A DNA stretch of 64,000 nucleotides from Saprospiraceae bacterium. Its GTDB lineage: Bacteria; Bacteroidota; Bacteroidia; Chitinophagales; Saprospiraceae. Position 1 is the stretch's first letter. Every line of letters begins with the position of its first letter. The notes under the pieces were generated by a model. It searched no databases and was not told where the DNA came from. It saw only the letters and a list, made by a program, of their open reading frames with translations. The position numbers and the translations under genes were made by a program. Positions 8,503-17,932 of the stretch are shown in pieces. The stretch spans positions 3,038,001-3,102,000 of the forward strand of contig JAWKLJ010000001.1 of assembly GCA_041392805.1 (NCBI GenBank), given 5' to 3'.

Positions 8503-11067
8503 ATGTGGATACGATTACAAATCATAGCTTTTTTTGCAGCAGTATTTCTAAGTGTAAACGCACAATCAACGTTAAATGTGAACATTGAGGAGGGAGTGGA
8601 TTGGACAAACCTCACGACTTTTTCAAATGATGAGATTCCCTTAGCCAAACTAAATGGTGCTTTTTGGGGGAGTCATCAAGGTGCCATTTTTATTGTAGGG
8701 GGTGCTAGTTCTAGGCTGGAAGACACAATACAATGGCCTCCCATTCAATGGAATAATCACATGATTGTCTTTTCTACAAATGATACCGGAATCTATCAAA
8801 AGCGATTATTCAATCTCCCTTTTGGGCCAATAGCCTATGGCGCAGCTATTAACACTAAGGAGGGGTTTATTTGCGCCGGTGGTATGTCTCCTGAAGGCGT
8901 TCGGAAGGAAGTATTTAGGATCAAATGGAATAGCTTACGGGATACTATAAGTATAGAGATACTACCCAGCCTTCCTAAACCCTTGTGCTTGATGTCAGGA
9001 GTGCAAACAAGAAACACTATTTATTTATTAGGAGGATCAACTGAAGTGCCATCGCTTCAAGTGACCAATAATCTCTTTTCGCTCGATTTATCGCTCGAAC
9101 CAAACCAAAATAACTGGAAAACCTTAATCCCATGGGAGGGACCTGGCAAATTACAGCCTCTTACTTCCATTCAAAGCGATGGACTCGATGACTGTATTTA
9201 TGTACATGGAGGGTTAAGGATTGGTCCTGATCAATCGACCATAAGGTTAAATGATGCTTATAAATTCAACCTGAAGGAGCAACGATGGGAAAAACAAAGT
9301 GACATTATTATACACGGGGACAAGACCGTGCAACTATTTACAAACAGTGCTAAAGCAATAGGCACTGCAGATATTATTAGTGTTGGTTTAATAGATCAGG
9401 ATACCATGCCTCAGGTAATTCTGTATCATACAATAACAGATACTTGGAGGGTAATAGGTGAAGCCCTTCCTCATAAGATTATTTCTTTTATTCCAAATCC
9501 TGAGCACCAACTCCTGGTTCTCACCCAAAAAGAAACTAGCCTCTCAAAAAATCAACTTAACTTACAAAGCGCCCACTTAAGGATACACAATCAAAAAATG
9601 GGTTGGCTGAATATCATAGTTTTAATGCTATATTTTGTAGTACTGATTATTCTGGGGTTTTATTTTTCTTCCAGGCAAAAGAACGCTGATGATTACTTTA
9701 AAGGAGGCAAAAGAATTCCATGGTGGGCAGCAGGTTTAAGTTTGTATGGAACCGGGTTGAGCGCTATAAGCTTCATGGCTGTTCCTGCTAAAACATATGC
9801 TACAGATTGGGCATACTTTATGACGAAATTACCCCAATTGTTAATACCTATTATTGTTGGCTTTCTTTTTATCCCTTTTTATAGAAAGTTGGATATTACA
9901 ACTGCTTATGAATACCTTCAAAAACGCTTTAATCTCGCCACTCGTTTAGTTGGCAGTTTATCCTTCATCATTTTTCAGCTAGGAAGGATAGGTATTATAC
10001 TTTTTCTGCCTGCCATTGCATTAAATGTAGCAACAGGAATAGATATTATTTTATGTATTTTACTCATGGGTAGTATTAGCTTACTTTATACCATTATGGG
10101 AGGAATAGAGGCGGTCATCTGGACAGATGTGATGCAAGTTTTCATCTTGGTTGGTGGCCTTATATTGTGCTTTATCTTGATAAGTTATAGCCTAGATGGA
10201 GGCTTTCAAGAAGTTATCGAGATAGGAATTGAGCATAAAAAATTCGAAATTCTAAATATGGCTTTTGATTGGAAGCAACCTACATTCTGGGTTGTTGTAA
10301 TCAGTGGTTTCTTTTCAAATCTAATCACCTATAGCACTGACCAAACAATGGTCCAACGATACCTTACAACTAAAGACGCTAAAGCTGCAAAAAAAAGTAT
10401 ATGGACAAACACCATAGTGAGTCTTTCCATTGGTTGGATATTTTTTTTCATGGGCACTGCATTATTTGCTTATTATAAGGCTCATCCAATGGATTTACTA
10501 CCAGGAATGACCTCAAACGATGCCATTTTTCCCTGGTATATAATAACACAATTGCCTAATGGCGTTTCGGGATTACTGATTGCCGGCATTTTTGCAGCAG
10601 CTATGTCAAGTTTGAGTAGTAGCATGAATTCTGCTGCAACAGCCTATACCTTCGATTTTCATCGTGTTTTTCACTGGAAAGGCGACGATTTGTTGATTGG
10701 GCGCTTAGCAACCTTGGTAATCGGCCTTGCAGGAATTTCATTCGCACTCCTTTTTGCAACTATGAATACAAAATCTATATGGGATGAGTTTTTAAAAATA
10801 ATAGGGCTAATTGCAGGCGGATTAGGAGGGGTTTTTTTACTAGGCATCATCAGTAACAGAGCGAATGGTGCCGGAGCCTTAATCGGTTTACTAGGAAGTG
10901 GACTAATACAATATTTTGTGGCTATCTACCAGCCTGTTCATTTTTTACTCTACACGGCGAGTGGCTTTCTATCATGTATGCTTATTGGTTATCTAACAAG
11001 CCTAATTCTGCCACAATTCAATAAACCCATAGATGGATTGACTATTTACAAATCAAAAACGCGATAA
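8503..11067 (+). CDS. Kelch (mutarotase-like) propeller fused to a sodium:solute symporter
   Basis: The ATG at 8503 begins a good signal peptide (MWIRLQIIAFFAAVFLSVNAQ). The open frame extends back to a GTG at 8455, but that lies inside the palindrome. Residues about 22-365 form a Kelch-type beta-propeller with repeated GG and W motifs (IVGGASS, CAGGMSPEG, LLGGSTEVPS, VHGGLR), as in NanM/YjhT sialate mutarotases. From Met366 (ATG at 9598) follows a full SSS-family transporter of about 13-14 helices, with the signature NADDYFKGGKRIPWWAAGLSL and a FAAAMSSLSSSMNSAAT segment typical of the core. The layout suggests sodium-coupled sugar (possibly sialic acid) uptake with a periplasmic anomer-converting domain. 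No nan catabolic genes are nearby. A LytTR regulator follows 26 bases downstream. Confidence 0.85.
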   Translation: MWIRLQIIAFFAAVFLSVNAQSTLNVNIEEGVDWTNLTTFSNDEIPLAKLNGAFWGSHQGAIFIVGGASSRLEDTIQWPPIQWNNHMIVFSTNDTGIYQKRLFNLPFGPIAYGAAINTKEGFICAGGMSPEGVRKEVFRIKWNSLRDTISIEILPSLPKPLCLMSGVQTRNTIYLLGGSTEVPSLQVTNNLFSLDLSLEPNQNNWKTLIPWEGPGKLQPLTSIQSDGLDDCIYVHGGLRIGPDQSTIRLNDAYKFNLKEQRWEKQSDIIIHGDKTVQLFTNSAKAIGTADIISVGLIDQDTMPQVILYHTITDTWRVIGEALPHKIISFIPNPEHQLLVLTQKETSLSKNQLNLQSAHLRIHNQKMGWLNIIVLMLYFVVLIILGFYFSSRQKNADDYFKGGKRIPWWAAGLSLYGTGLSAISFMAVPAKTYATDWAYFMTKLPQLLIPIIVGFLFIPFYRKLDITTAYEYLQKRFNLATRLVGSLSFIIFQLGRIGIILFLPAIALNVATGIDIILCILLMGSISLLYTIMGGIEAVIWTDVMQVFILVGGLILCFILISYSLDGGFQEVIEIGIEHKKFEILNMAFDWKQPTFWVVVISGFFSNLITYSTDQTMVQRYLTTKDAKAAKKSIWTNTIVSLSIGWIFFFMGTALFAYYKAHPMDLLPGMTSNDAIFPWYIITQLPNGVSGLLIAGIFAAAMSSLSSSMNSAATAYTFDFHRVFHWKGDDLLIGRLATLVIGLAGISFALLFATMNTKSIWDEFLKIIGLIAGGLGGVFLLGIISNRANGAGALIGLLGSGLIQYFVAIYQPVHFLLYTASGFLSCMLIGYLTSLILPQFNKPIDGLTIYKSKTR

Positions 11068-11093
11068 TCTTTACTAAACGTTTACTTCTTCTC

Positions 11094-11831
11094 GTGAAAA
11101 ACGAAAAAAAAACCAGAATCATTGGATCGATCTTATTGGCGGCGGCCTTCAGTTCCGAAGAGTGGAAGGCGGCAGAAAATGCTAGCCTGAATTTTTTCAT
11201 CAATTTTCTTTACAATTTCTTGTTTGTATTTGCCATTTGGACTTTAACCAAATGCTTGCGGTTGGATAAACAATGGTCCAGCTCTAGAACCTTCTCCATT
11301 GCTATTTCCATAAGTCTTTTACCTGAATTAATTGCCTTATTTTTCACATCCAATAGTAAGCGAATTTTGTTGGAACTTTTCTCTTCATCTATTCCATCTG
11401 CCATTATTGTAATTGGTGGTATCCATATTTATTATCAATACCTATTATCTCAAAATCAACTCACCTACTTAAAGCCAGAAACACCTGAAATCGTCACAGA
11501 GGCTTCTATCAAACTAACAACTATCAAGGGAAAAACACAAATAGGTGTTGATCAGTTATCTTTTATTCATTATCTGGATGGAAAAACATTGGTTTACAAT
11601 ACGGCGGGAGAGTCTCTCGTCTGTTTTGATCCTTTAAATTCATTAATCACAGTACTTAGAGAGGATGACCGTTTTTTTAAACTCAACCGCTCGGCTATTG
11701 TCCACCGCTCGGCCATTCAGAAATACCAAACCCAAAAAGACAGTCGGATTCGGGTTTGGATTCATGACCAGGAGTGCCTCGTTAGTAAAAATAATGCCTT
11801 AAAATTTAAACGCTGGTTTGAAGGATCATAA
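11094..11831 (+). CDS. LytTR DNA-binding regulator with membrane helices
   Basis: The start is GTG at 11094, as no earlier ATG exists in frame. Three hydrophobic segments lie at about residues 30-50, 61-80 and 99-118. The C-terminal about 100 residues are a LytTR domain: TTIKGKTQIGVDQLSFIHYLDGKTLVY, DDRFFKLNRSAIVHRSAIQKY and a final KFKRWF. Family members bind direct repeats upstream of target promoters. There is no receiver domain, so this is a membrane-anchored one-component-like regulator. It lies 26 bases after the Kelch-symporter gene and probably belongs to the same transcript, making that transporter a plausible target or signal source. Confidence 0.85.
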   Translation: MKNEKKTRIIGSILLAAAFSSEEWKAAENASLNFFINFLYNFLFVFAIWTLTKCLRLDKQWSSSRTFSIAISISLLPELIALFFTSNSKRILLELFSSSIPSAIIVIGGIHIYYQYLLSQNQLTYLKPETPEIVTEASIKLTTIKGKTQIGVDQLSFIHYLDGKTLVYNTAGESLVCFDPLNSLITVLREDDRFFKLNRSAIVHRSAIQKYQTQKDSRIRVWIHDQECLVSKNNALKFKRWFEGS

Positions 11832-11941
11832 TGGACTTTCGCACTCACCTTTTCGCTTTTCGCTTTCATCCAAACTTAACAAAATCCTAACAGCTTGGGC
11901 CCATTTTTCCTCGCTTATTTGCAGGAAACAATCTATTTATC

Positions 11942-12529
11942 ATGAAAGCAATCAACATTATTTTCTTTCTTTCTCTTCCTTTGTTTACTATGGCACAAGC
12001 AGCATCAGGCAAGGGATTAAGCATCGGATATTATGGAGATTTTTTCTCTCACCCTGGACTAAAAATCACTTATGAGGTTCCATTGGCTTACCGTTTAAAA
12101 ACCAAGGATAAGCCTGATCAAACCATTCAAAGGCATAAACTTAAACTACTTGAAAGTTCATTCATATGGTATCAACATCAAGGCAATCATATAGGCCTGA
12201 TATTACTCCCTGAATACACTATGCGACGCACTAATGAAAATGGCAGCAAAAGGGATTTTTCCTTTGGATTAGGCTATCACCGCAGTTTTTTGAATGCCAA
12301 AACGTATGTATTGGAAGATGGTGGCACCTTTAGTCTCAAAAAATGGGCCGGGCAAAACACCTTATTTGCCAGCTTTACGTATGGCCTGGGCAAAGATTAT
12401 AGATGGACACAACAGAAACCATGGGCCTGGGATGTTTCTTTTGGTTTAAATGCTAGAACGCCCTACAACTCGTCTGTCATTATGGGACTCCATGCTAATG
12501 TTGGTCTAACTTATTTCTTCAATCTTTAA
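11942..12529 (+). CDS. small secreted protein, possible outer-membrane barrel
   Basis: I do not recognise the family. The start MKAINIIFFLSLPLFTMAQAAS is a clear Sec signal peptide cut after about residue 19. The mature protein alternates hydrophobic and polar residues with frequent aromatic and glycine ends (SIGYYGDFF, FSFGLGYHRSF, FASFTYGLGKDY) and finishes with VGLTYFFNL. An aromatic last residue plus beta pattern suggests a small 8-stranded outer-membrane beta-barrel. It is 10 bases upstream of the hydrolase gene, likely the same transcript. The role is unknown. Confidence 0.65.
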   Translation: MKAINIIFFLSLPLFTMAQAASGKGLSIGYYGDFFSHPGLKITYEVPLAYRLKTKDKPDQTIQRHKLKLLESSFIWYQHQGNHIGLILLPEYTMRRTNENGSKRDFSFGLGYHRSFLNAKTYVLEDGGTFSLKKWAGQNTLFASFTYGLGKDYRWTQQKPWAWDVSFGLNARTPYNSSVIMGLHANVGLTYFFNL

Positions 12530-12539
12530 TGTAAATGCT

Positions 12540-13589
12540 ATGAAAAAATATATCATGTTATTGGGAATCTTGCTCCTTTTTCTATTAGGTTCTTGTCAAA
12601 AAGAAACACTATTTGGCGAGCAGGTCGAGAATCATTTTTTCCTTGAAAGTGATGGTGCTTTTCTGCCTGTCTTCGTAGAAGGGAACACCTCCTCCAAAAC
12701 CTTTATTATCTTTTTACATGGCGGGCCGGGGGGCAGTGCCATTGGTTATAATGACTATGGTGCTTTTGATGAAATTGAAAAGGACTTTGCTGTTGTGTAT
12801 TGGGACCAAAGGTGTGCTGGCAGTGCACAAGGCAACTGCGATAAAATGGCGTTAAATGTAGATGCCCATGTCAGGGATACCGAATTGCTTTTGAATCTTT
12901 TAAAACACAGGTATGGCAACGATTTGTCCTTTTTTCTCATGGGGCATAGTTGGGGTGGAACCTTAGCGCTTTCTTACCTCATCAAAAACAATAATCAATT
13001 TAATATCAATGGAAGTATAATCGTAGATGGGCCTCATCGGTTAAGCAATTACAAAAACTATGTAGATGAAATATTAAATCACTATGGCAGTGAACAAATA
13101 GCTGCCGGGAATAATGCAAAGAAGTGGGAAGCTATCCTAGCTGAACTACCTACCCTGGATGGCAATTCGATAGCAGGAATTGGAAAGACAAATAAACTTG
13201 CCTACAAAGCCCAGGTGCTGATGCAAAAGGTTGATTCGGTGAATACAGCGCACCTTTCAGCTGCAAAGGGACTAGGAATACTTTTTTCCTCCGTCAACAG
13301 TGTTTTTTCAAATCTCACTAATAATATCGTCACATCTAACGCCATGGCGGAGGAACTCCTTTATTTTGATATTACTGACGAACTAAGCAAGATTAAAATC
13401 CCAATGGCCTTGTATTGGGGGAAATTCGATTTCGTGGTGCCGCCTGTTTATGCCGAGCTTATTTGCGACAAGCTGAGCTCCCCTGAAAAAGAATTGTTTG
13501 TGTTTTCCAAATCAGATCACAGCCCTATGATTGAAGAAGTAGCACTATTTAATGAAATAGTGATCTCCTTTGTATCTAAATACCGCTAA
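12540..13589 (+). CDS. alpha/beta hydrolase lipoprotein, proline iminopeptidase-like (S33)
   Basis: A lipoprotein signal with lipobox LLGSC places the lipidated Cys at 19. The S33 family motif HGGPGG is at 60-65 and is followed by WDQRCAGSAQ, matching the WDQRGxGxS pattern of proline iminopeptidases. The nucleophile is Ser137 in GHSWGG, the acid probably Asp297 in WGKFDFVVPP, and the base His327 in KSDHSPM. The enzyme should be active and extracytoplasmic. It probably releases N-terminal residues or hydrolyses esters. It forms a pair with the small secreted protein upstream. Palindrome copy B follows about 45 bases after the stop. Confidence 0.83.
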   Translation: MKKYIMLLGILLLFLLGSCQKETLFGEQVENHFFLESDGAFLPVFVEGNTSSKTFIIFLHGGPGGSAIGYNDYGAFDEIEKDFAVVYWDQRCAGSAQGNCDKMALNVDAHVRDTELLLNLLKHRYGNDLSFFLMGHSWGGTLALSYLIKNNNQFNINGSIIVDGPHRLSNYKNYVDEILNHYGSEQIAAGNNAKKWEAILAELPTLDGNSIAGIGKTNKLAYKAQVLMQKVDSVNTAHLSAAKGLGILFSSVNSVFSNLTNNIVTSNAMAEELLYFDITDELSKIKIPMALYWGKFDFVVPPVYAELICDKLSSPEKELFVFSKSDHSPMIEEVALFNEIVISFVSKYR

Positions 13590-13633
13590 CACAATTTAGA
13601 GACAAAACCACTAAGACAAGCTCTTTTTATCCT

Positions 13634-13771
13634 TTCTCTGACAATTTTTGTGGTCAAGTGAAAGTGAAGGACTAATGCGACCATCCGCGTGCGCCGAAGC
13701 TTTAGCGGAGGAGCAAGGAAGCTGTGCCTTTTACTTTCACTTGACTCCAGAACCCATGAATTGTCAAAGAA
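13634..13771. repeat. long imperfect palindrome, copy B of the TTCTCTGA family
   Basis: Outer arms TTCTCTGACAATT (13634-13646) and the complement at 13759-13771 match at 12 of 13 bases. Inner arms TCAAGTGAAAGTGAAGG (13654-13670) and 13727-13744 pair over about 17 bases. Copy A shares both arm sets, but copy B carries about 40 extra bases in the loop, GC-rich and centred on CGCCGAAGCTTTAGCGG. It lies between two plus-strand genes. It may act as terminator or leader, or be a mobile repeat. Confidence 0.72.
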
Positions 13772-13853
13772 CCTTTTTATTTACATCCATAATTGCATTA
13801 ATGAAATATTAGAATTATATTTAAATACTATTTCATAACCCACACCACATTAG

Positions 13854-15449
13854 ATGCCCCCCAGATCCAATATTTCCCTAATTTACTATTATTCATCCGA
13901 GGATGAAGAATGGAAGAAACGCTTTGAGGTCGTTCTTTGCCAACTTCGCGATAACCATTACATCAATGGATGGCAAAGTAAAAATGTTAGCACCGGCAAA
14001 ACCAATGGCATTTCGTCAGTGGTTCCATTTTCTGCTCCCGATCTTGTCCTCTTATTGGTAAGTCCTGATTTTATGGTTACCCCGTTCTGTAAAAGCGATG
14101 AGCTAAAGACCATCATCACTTGTCATGACCTGAAAAAGACCGTGGCTTTACCTCTCATCCTCAGGGTTACAAACATAGAAGGAGTACCCTTTAGGAGGAT
14201 AAAGTCGTGGCCAGAAGACACCCTGGATGCAATAGCGGGTAAATCCTGGCATGATGAAGACGAAGCATTTTATTATTTGCAAGAACATTTAAAACGCTTG
14301 GTAAGCGAAATTAAAATACAGAAGGAAGAGATTGAAAATGCCTGGCAAGAGGCTTTGAAAAAAAATGCAAAAAAAGAATACGGGAAATTTCTAAAAAATT
14401 TCAGACATACCAAATACGGCCCTGAAGCCAGAAAAAAACTGGAAGCTCTCGAAGAAGCAGATCTTTGGAAAAAAGCGGAAGAGAGAAATGATATTGAGAC
14501 GTATCTAGCGTACATCAGGGATGCGCCTTTGAAAAATAACAAATCGGTCGCTATTCAAAGAATACATGCTATAGAGGAAGATGAAGAAAAAATATGGGCC
14601 GATGCTAATGAAAATAATCAAATTGGTCTGTTATTAGCCTATAGAAAAAGATTTGTAACAGGAAAATACCGTGCTCAATCTAAAGCACTTTTTGAAAAAA
14701 TCGTTGATAATAATCTGGGGTTTAGAGATAGACCTAATTCTCTTGAAATGAAAAGTTTTGGTTTACATTATTACGCTAATCAACATTTACGCACACCTGA
14801 AAATTTCCTTTACGACTATACAGTTGATTATACAAGATACATCCAACAGCTACTAAAAATAGAAGAAGCTAATGCTAAAAGCCTGGGGAGTGCTTATAAG
14901 AAAAATGCTGGTAGCTGGCTAATCTTTTCTATCCTTATTTTCTTTCTAGGCTATGGGATAAAATTACTTTTTAAAGATATAAGCGCTACTATTAATTTTT
15001 ATCCAATGCTAATGAAAGTAATCCTCCTTATTACAGCACTAATTATACCGCTTTATTATCTATTTCTAAACCGTATTTATTCAATTTATACAATATTGTT
15101 TAAGGATATTTCAACCAATTGTGCCTTGTATTCCGTTCAGCTAAAAATAGCTTTAGCACTTGACAAAGAATTCCAACTGAACCTTATTTTTAAAAATTTT
15201 GTCGATATCGAAAACTTGATTCTGAATAAAAATTATAACAAATGGAGTCACCTCTTTGGCTTTTTTTTAGCCGAAAAACCTCTAAAAAAAATAGTGCGAT
15301 ACTTTTCCGAGGGTGAGATTTATTGGGAGCTTTTCCACCCTCATTGGCCACTTTTTAAAAGTGAACCTAGCGATTACCTGCTTCGCAATATCACCCTTAA
15401 CCTAAATGAAAAACAATACGAAAGTCCATCCCCTAGTTTCACCCTTTGA
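13854..15449 (+). CDS. TIR-domain protein with helical spacer and two membrane helices
   Basis: Residues 5-155 match a bacterial TIR domain: ISLIYYYSSEDEEWKKRFE (strand A), INGWQSKNVSTGK, the hydrophobic DLVLLLVSPDFM, and FCKSDEL, where Glu83 corresponds to the NADase catalytic glutamate. A VALPLILRV strand follows. Residues about 155-290 are charged and helical with loose repeats of a W-x-x-A-x-x-x-N/D-x-x-x-Y/L pattern (for example EADLWKKAEERNDIETYLAY). Two hydrophobic helices lie at about 353-368 and 386-405, with a cytosolic-looking tail of about 125 residues. TIR proteins of bacteria often consume NAD in immunity; here no partner defence gene is adjacent. Function in defence or signalling is inference. 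ATG at 13854 is the only sensible start. Confidence 0.75.
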   Translation: MPPRSNISLIYYYSSEDEEWKKRFEVVLCQLRDNHYINGWQSKNVSTGKTNGISSVVPFSAPDLVLLLVSPDFMVTPFCKSDELKTIITCHDLKKTVALPLILRVTNIEGVPFRRIKSWPEDTLDAIAGKSWHDEDEAFYYLQEHLKRLVSEIKIQKEEIENAWQEALKKNAKKEYGKFLKNFRHTKYGPEARKKLEALEEADLWKKAEERNDIETYLAYIRDAPLKNNKSVAIQRIHAIEEDEEKIWADANENNQIGLLLAYRKRFVTGKYRAQSKALFEKIVDNNLGFRDRPNSLEMKSFGLHYYANQHLRTPENFLYDYTVDYTRYIQQLLKIEEANAKSLGSAYKKNAGSWLIFSILIFFLGYGIKLLFKDISATINFYPMLMKVILLITALIIPLYYLFLNRIYSIYTILFKDISTNCALYSVQLKIALALDKEFQLNLIFKNFVDIENLILNKNYNKWSHLFGFFLAEKPLKKIVRYFSEGEIYWELFHPHWPLFKSEPSDYLLRNITLNLNEKQYESPSPSFTL

Positions 15450-15574
15450 TCAGTTTTACATGCATTGCATCCTAGCGAAAAACCACTTCCTCCTGATTTT
15501 ACTCACCTGCAAAATTGATAAACATCATTTCTCGCTATTGCAAATTGGCCTAGTATTGTTTTCAGAAACTGTTT

Positions 15575-16006
15575 ATGATGGAACCTGAAATACATTTGTC
15601 TCAAATCATGTCGACCAACCTAACTACACTCTGTGACCAGGATAGTGCAGAGAAGCTGGGGCTTATTTTCAAAACAAAAAAAGTTCATCATGTGCCTATC
15701 GTAAATCAAGAAGGTGGTCTCATAGGCATCATCAGCCAAACCGATTATGAGCGCGTTTGTTATGGTGCCTCTTTGTTTAGGAACCCTAATGTAGACAGTC
15801 ATAATGAAACGCTGCTTCGATCCCTCAGGGTAGTTGACGTCATGACCAAAGATGTAAAAACGCTGCGGCCAACGGATAACATCCATCAGGCTTTTGCCAT
15901 ATTTAAACAGAATGCTTTTCGTGCCTTGCCAATTGTAGATAAGGGCAAATTAGTCGGCATGGTTACACCATTGGATTTATTAGATTATTTTTTCCAAAAC
16001 CAGTAA
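15575..16006 (+). CDS. tandem CBS domain protein
   Basis: Two CBS motifs fill the 143 residues. The first runs about 10-65 (SQIMSTNLTTLCDQDSAEK, VPIVNQEGGLIGIISQTDY) and the second about 85-140 (VVDVMTKDVKTLRPTDN, LPIVDKGKLVGMVTPLDLLDYF). Such Bateman modules bind adenine nucleotides and regulate partner proteins. The stop is followed after 3 bases by the start of the GCS2-CBS gene, which itself ends in a CBS pair. The two are almost certainly co-translated and may form a complex. Start could also be Met2. Confidence 0.87.
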   Translation: MMEPEIHLSQIMSTNLTTLCDQDSAEKLGLIFKTKKVHHVPIVNQEGGLIGIISQTDYERVCYGASLFRNPNVDSHNETLLRSLRVVDVMTKDVKTLRPTDNIHQAFAIFKQNAFRALPIVDKGKLVGMVTPLDLLDYFFQNQ

Positions 16007-16009
16007 CGC

Positions 16010-17932
16010 ATGGGGGATTTTAATATAAGACCAATCCGCGATACCATTGATAGAAAGCAAATGTATGCTTTTGCTATAAATGATATTAAAGCATTTGAAT
16101 TGATGCTGGAAAGGAAACAATTCAATCAAGGTCCCCCCATGATTGGAGCAGAACAGGAGCTTTGTATCGTTGATAGGCAATTGGAGCCAGCTACTTCCGC
16201 GCTGAAAATCCTCGACAAAATCAATTCTCCTAATTATACCAATGAATTGGCGCTTTTTAATTTAGAAATCAACTTAGATCCCCTTCCCTTAACAGGTAAT
16301 TGCTTTAGTAAAATGGAAGCCAATCTGCTAGCCTTATTACAAAAAGGGCAAATAGCAGCTGAATCACTGACGCACCAACTCTTATTGTGTGGCGTTTTAC
16401 CTACCTTACAATACCGCCACTTACAGTTTGAATACATGACTCCCATTCAGCGCTATCAGGTGTTGAGTAAAGTGCTTGCCAATATTCGAGGCGACCATTT
16501 CGAAGTTTACTTACAAGGGGTAGACGAATTAAATATGTCGCTAGAATCTGTCTTGTTTGAAGCTTGTAACACCAGCTTTCAAATGCACCTGCAAATTCAT
16601 CCTGATGAGTTTATAAACAAGTATAATTGGGCGCAACTCATTGCTGGACCTGTGCTGGCAACTGCTACTAATTCGCCATTGCTTTTCGGCCGTGAATTAT
16701 GGGCAGAAACGCGTATCGCACTTTTCAAACAGAGCTTGGACACTCGAAGCGCTAAAAACCATATGCGAAAAAAGCTTCCGAGGGTTTATTTTGGCCATGA
16801 TTGGCTACGTGAATCTGCTGCTGAATTGTGGAAAAATGAACTGATGCGTTTTCCATTATTGCTTACCTCCGATAACTTCACTGATTCGATGAGAAGTGTT
16901 GAGCGTGAGGAAGTCCCCGACCTTAGGGCCATCCGCCTTCACAATGGAACGACCTACACCTGGAATCGCCTCTGCTACGGGCCAAGTAGCCCCCAGCCAC
17001 ACCTCCGGATCGAATGCCGATATCTACCCGCTGGCCCTACGCCCGTTGATGAAATAGCCAACTTGGCCTTTTGGACGGGGTTAATGGAAGGGCAACCAGC
17101 AGATTGGAAAAATTTCTGGCATAAAATAGACTTTAGAATTGCAAAAGATAATTTTATTCGTGCCGCACGAACAGGACTTCATACCATCGTCAATTGGATG
17201 GGAACCCCTGTTGCTGTTAAAGAATTAGTCTTAGGAACCTTATTGCCACTAGCGGGGACTGGCTTACTGAAGTTAAAAGTTGACAGTGCTGACATCGATA
17301 AATACTTAAGCATCTTAGCAAATAGGATTGAAAAAGGCCAAACAGGGACAGATTGGCAGATACAGCATTTTAGAAATCATAATCAATTCCAAAGTAAATC
17401 CTTGAGTCTAAAAGCCCTAACACAGCGAATGATAGACTACCAAAAAGCTAATCTACCTGTTGCCGAATGGGAAATATTAGCCGAAGGGAAGCAGCAAAAA
17501 CAGGCCTTCCTCCTTCCTGATCAATCTGTACTGGTGGAAGATCTAATGAGTACGGATATTTTTAGCCTCCACGAAGAAGATAGTATTGAATTGGCTCGTC
17601 AAATGATGACATGGAAAAACATTCACCACCTGCCTGTCGAAAATTTCAAAGGGGAATTGGTAGGCATTTTAACGGATGGCCTATTATCACGCCTTGTCCC
17701 CTCTATAGACGAGGCACTCCCTTTAGTTGGTGACATCATGATTCGAGAAGTAATTACGGCCGATGCCAAAGACGACCTTACCCAAGCTAAGGCTGTCATG
17801 GAAGCCCATCAACTAAGCTGCTTACCAATCACCTATCAGTACAAATTGGTAGGCATCCTCACCCAAAATGATTTGGAACAATTCTATGCTAGCCAGATTA
17901 ACCCCAAAGTATTAGCCACCAATACTGATTAA
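16010..17932 (+). CDS. GCS2/YbdK-like carboxylate-amine ligase fused to CBS pair
   Basis: The N-terminal about 480 residues belong to the glutamate-cysteine ligase GCS2 family: MIGAEQELCIVD near residue 45, LFNLEINLDPLPL with the metal-binding Glu, and FQMHLQIHPDEF. An HLRIECRYLPAGPTPVDE segment supplies the conserved Arg/Glu. Residues about 508-632 form two CBS motifs (VEDLMSTDIFSLHEEDS and VGDIMIREVITADAKDD). A ligase gated by adenine nucleotides is the natural reading, but the amine and carboxylate substrates are unknown. It follows the CBS gene by 3 bases. Its last 21 bases overlap the 3' end of the opposing barrel-protein gene. Confidence 0.82.
   Translation: MGDFNIRPIRDTIDRKQMYAFAINDIKAFELMLERKQFNQGPPMIGAEQELCIVDRQLEPATSALKILDKINSPNYTNELALFNLEINLDPLPLTGNCFSKMEANLLALLQKGQIAAESLTHQLLLCGVLPTLQYRHLQFEYMTPIQRYQVLSKVLANIRGDHFEVYLQGVDELNMSLESVLFEACNTSFQMHLQIHPDEFINKYNWAQLIAGPVLATATNSPLLFGRELWAETRIALFKQSLDTRSAKNHMRKKLPRVYFGHDWLRESAAELWKNELMRFPLLLTSDNFTDSMRSVEREEVPDLRAIRLHNGTTYTWNRLCYGPSSPQPHLRIECRYLPAGPTPVDEIANLAFWTGLMEGQPADWKNFWHKIDFRIAKDNFIRAARTGLHTIVNWMGTPVAVKELVLGTLLPLAGTGLLKLKVDSADIDKYLSILANRIEKGQTGTDWQIQHFRNHNQFQSKSLSLKALTQRMIDYQKANLPVAEWEILAEGKQQKQAFLLPDQSVLVEDLMSTDIFSLHEEDSIELARQMMTWKNIHHLPVENFKGELVGILTDGLLSRLVPSIDEALPLVGDIMIREVITADAKDDLTQAKAVMEAHQLSCLPITYQYKLVGILTQNDLEQFYASQINPKVLATNTD

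Noticed and set aside
11818..12075. 85-residue frame overlapping the small secreted protein
   Set aside because: It is out of phase with the signal-peptide-bearing gene at 11942 and lacks protein-like features.
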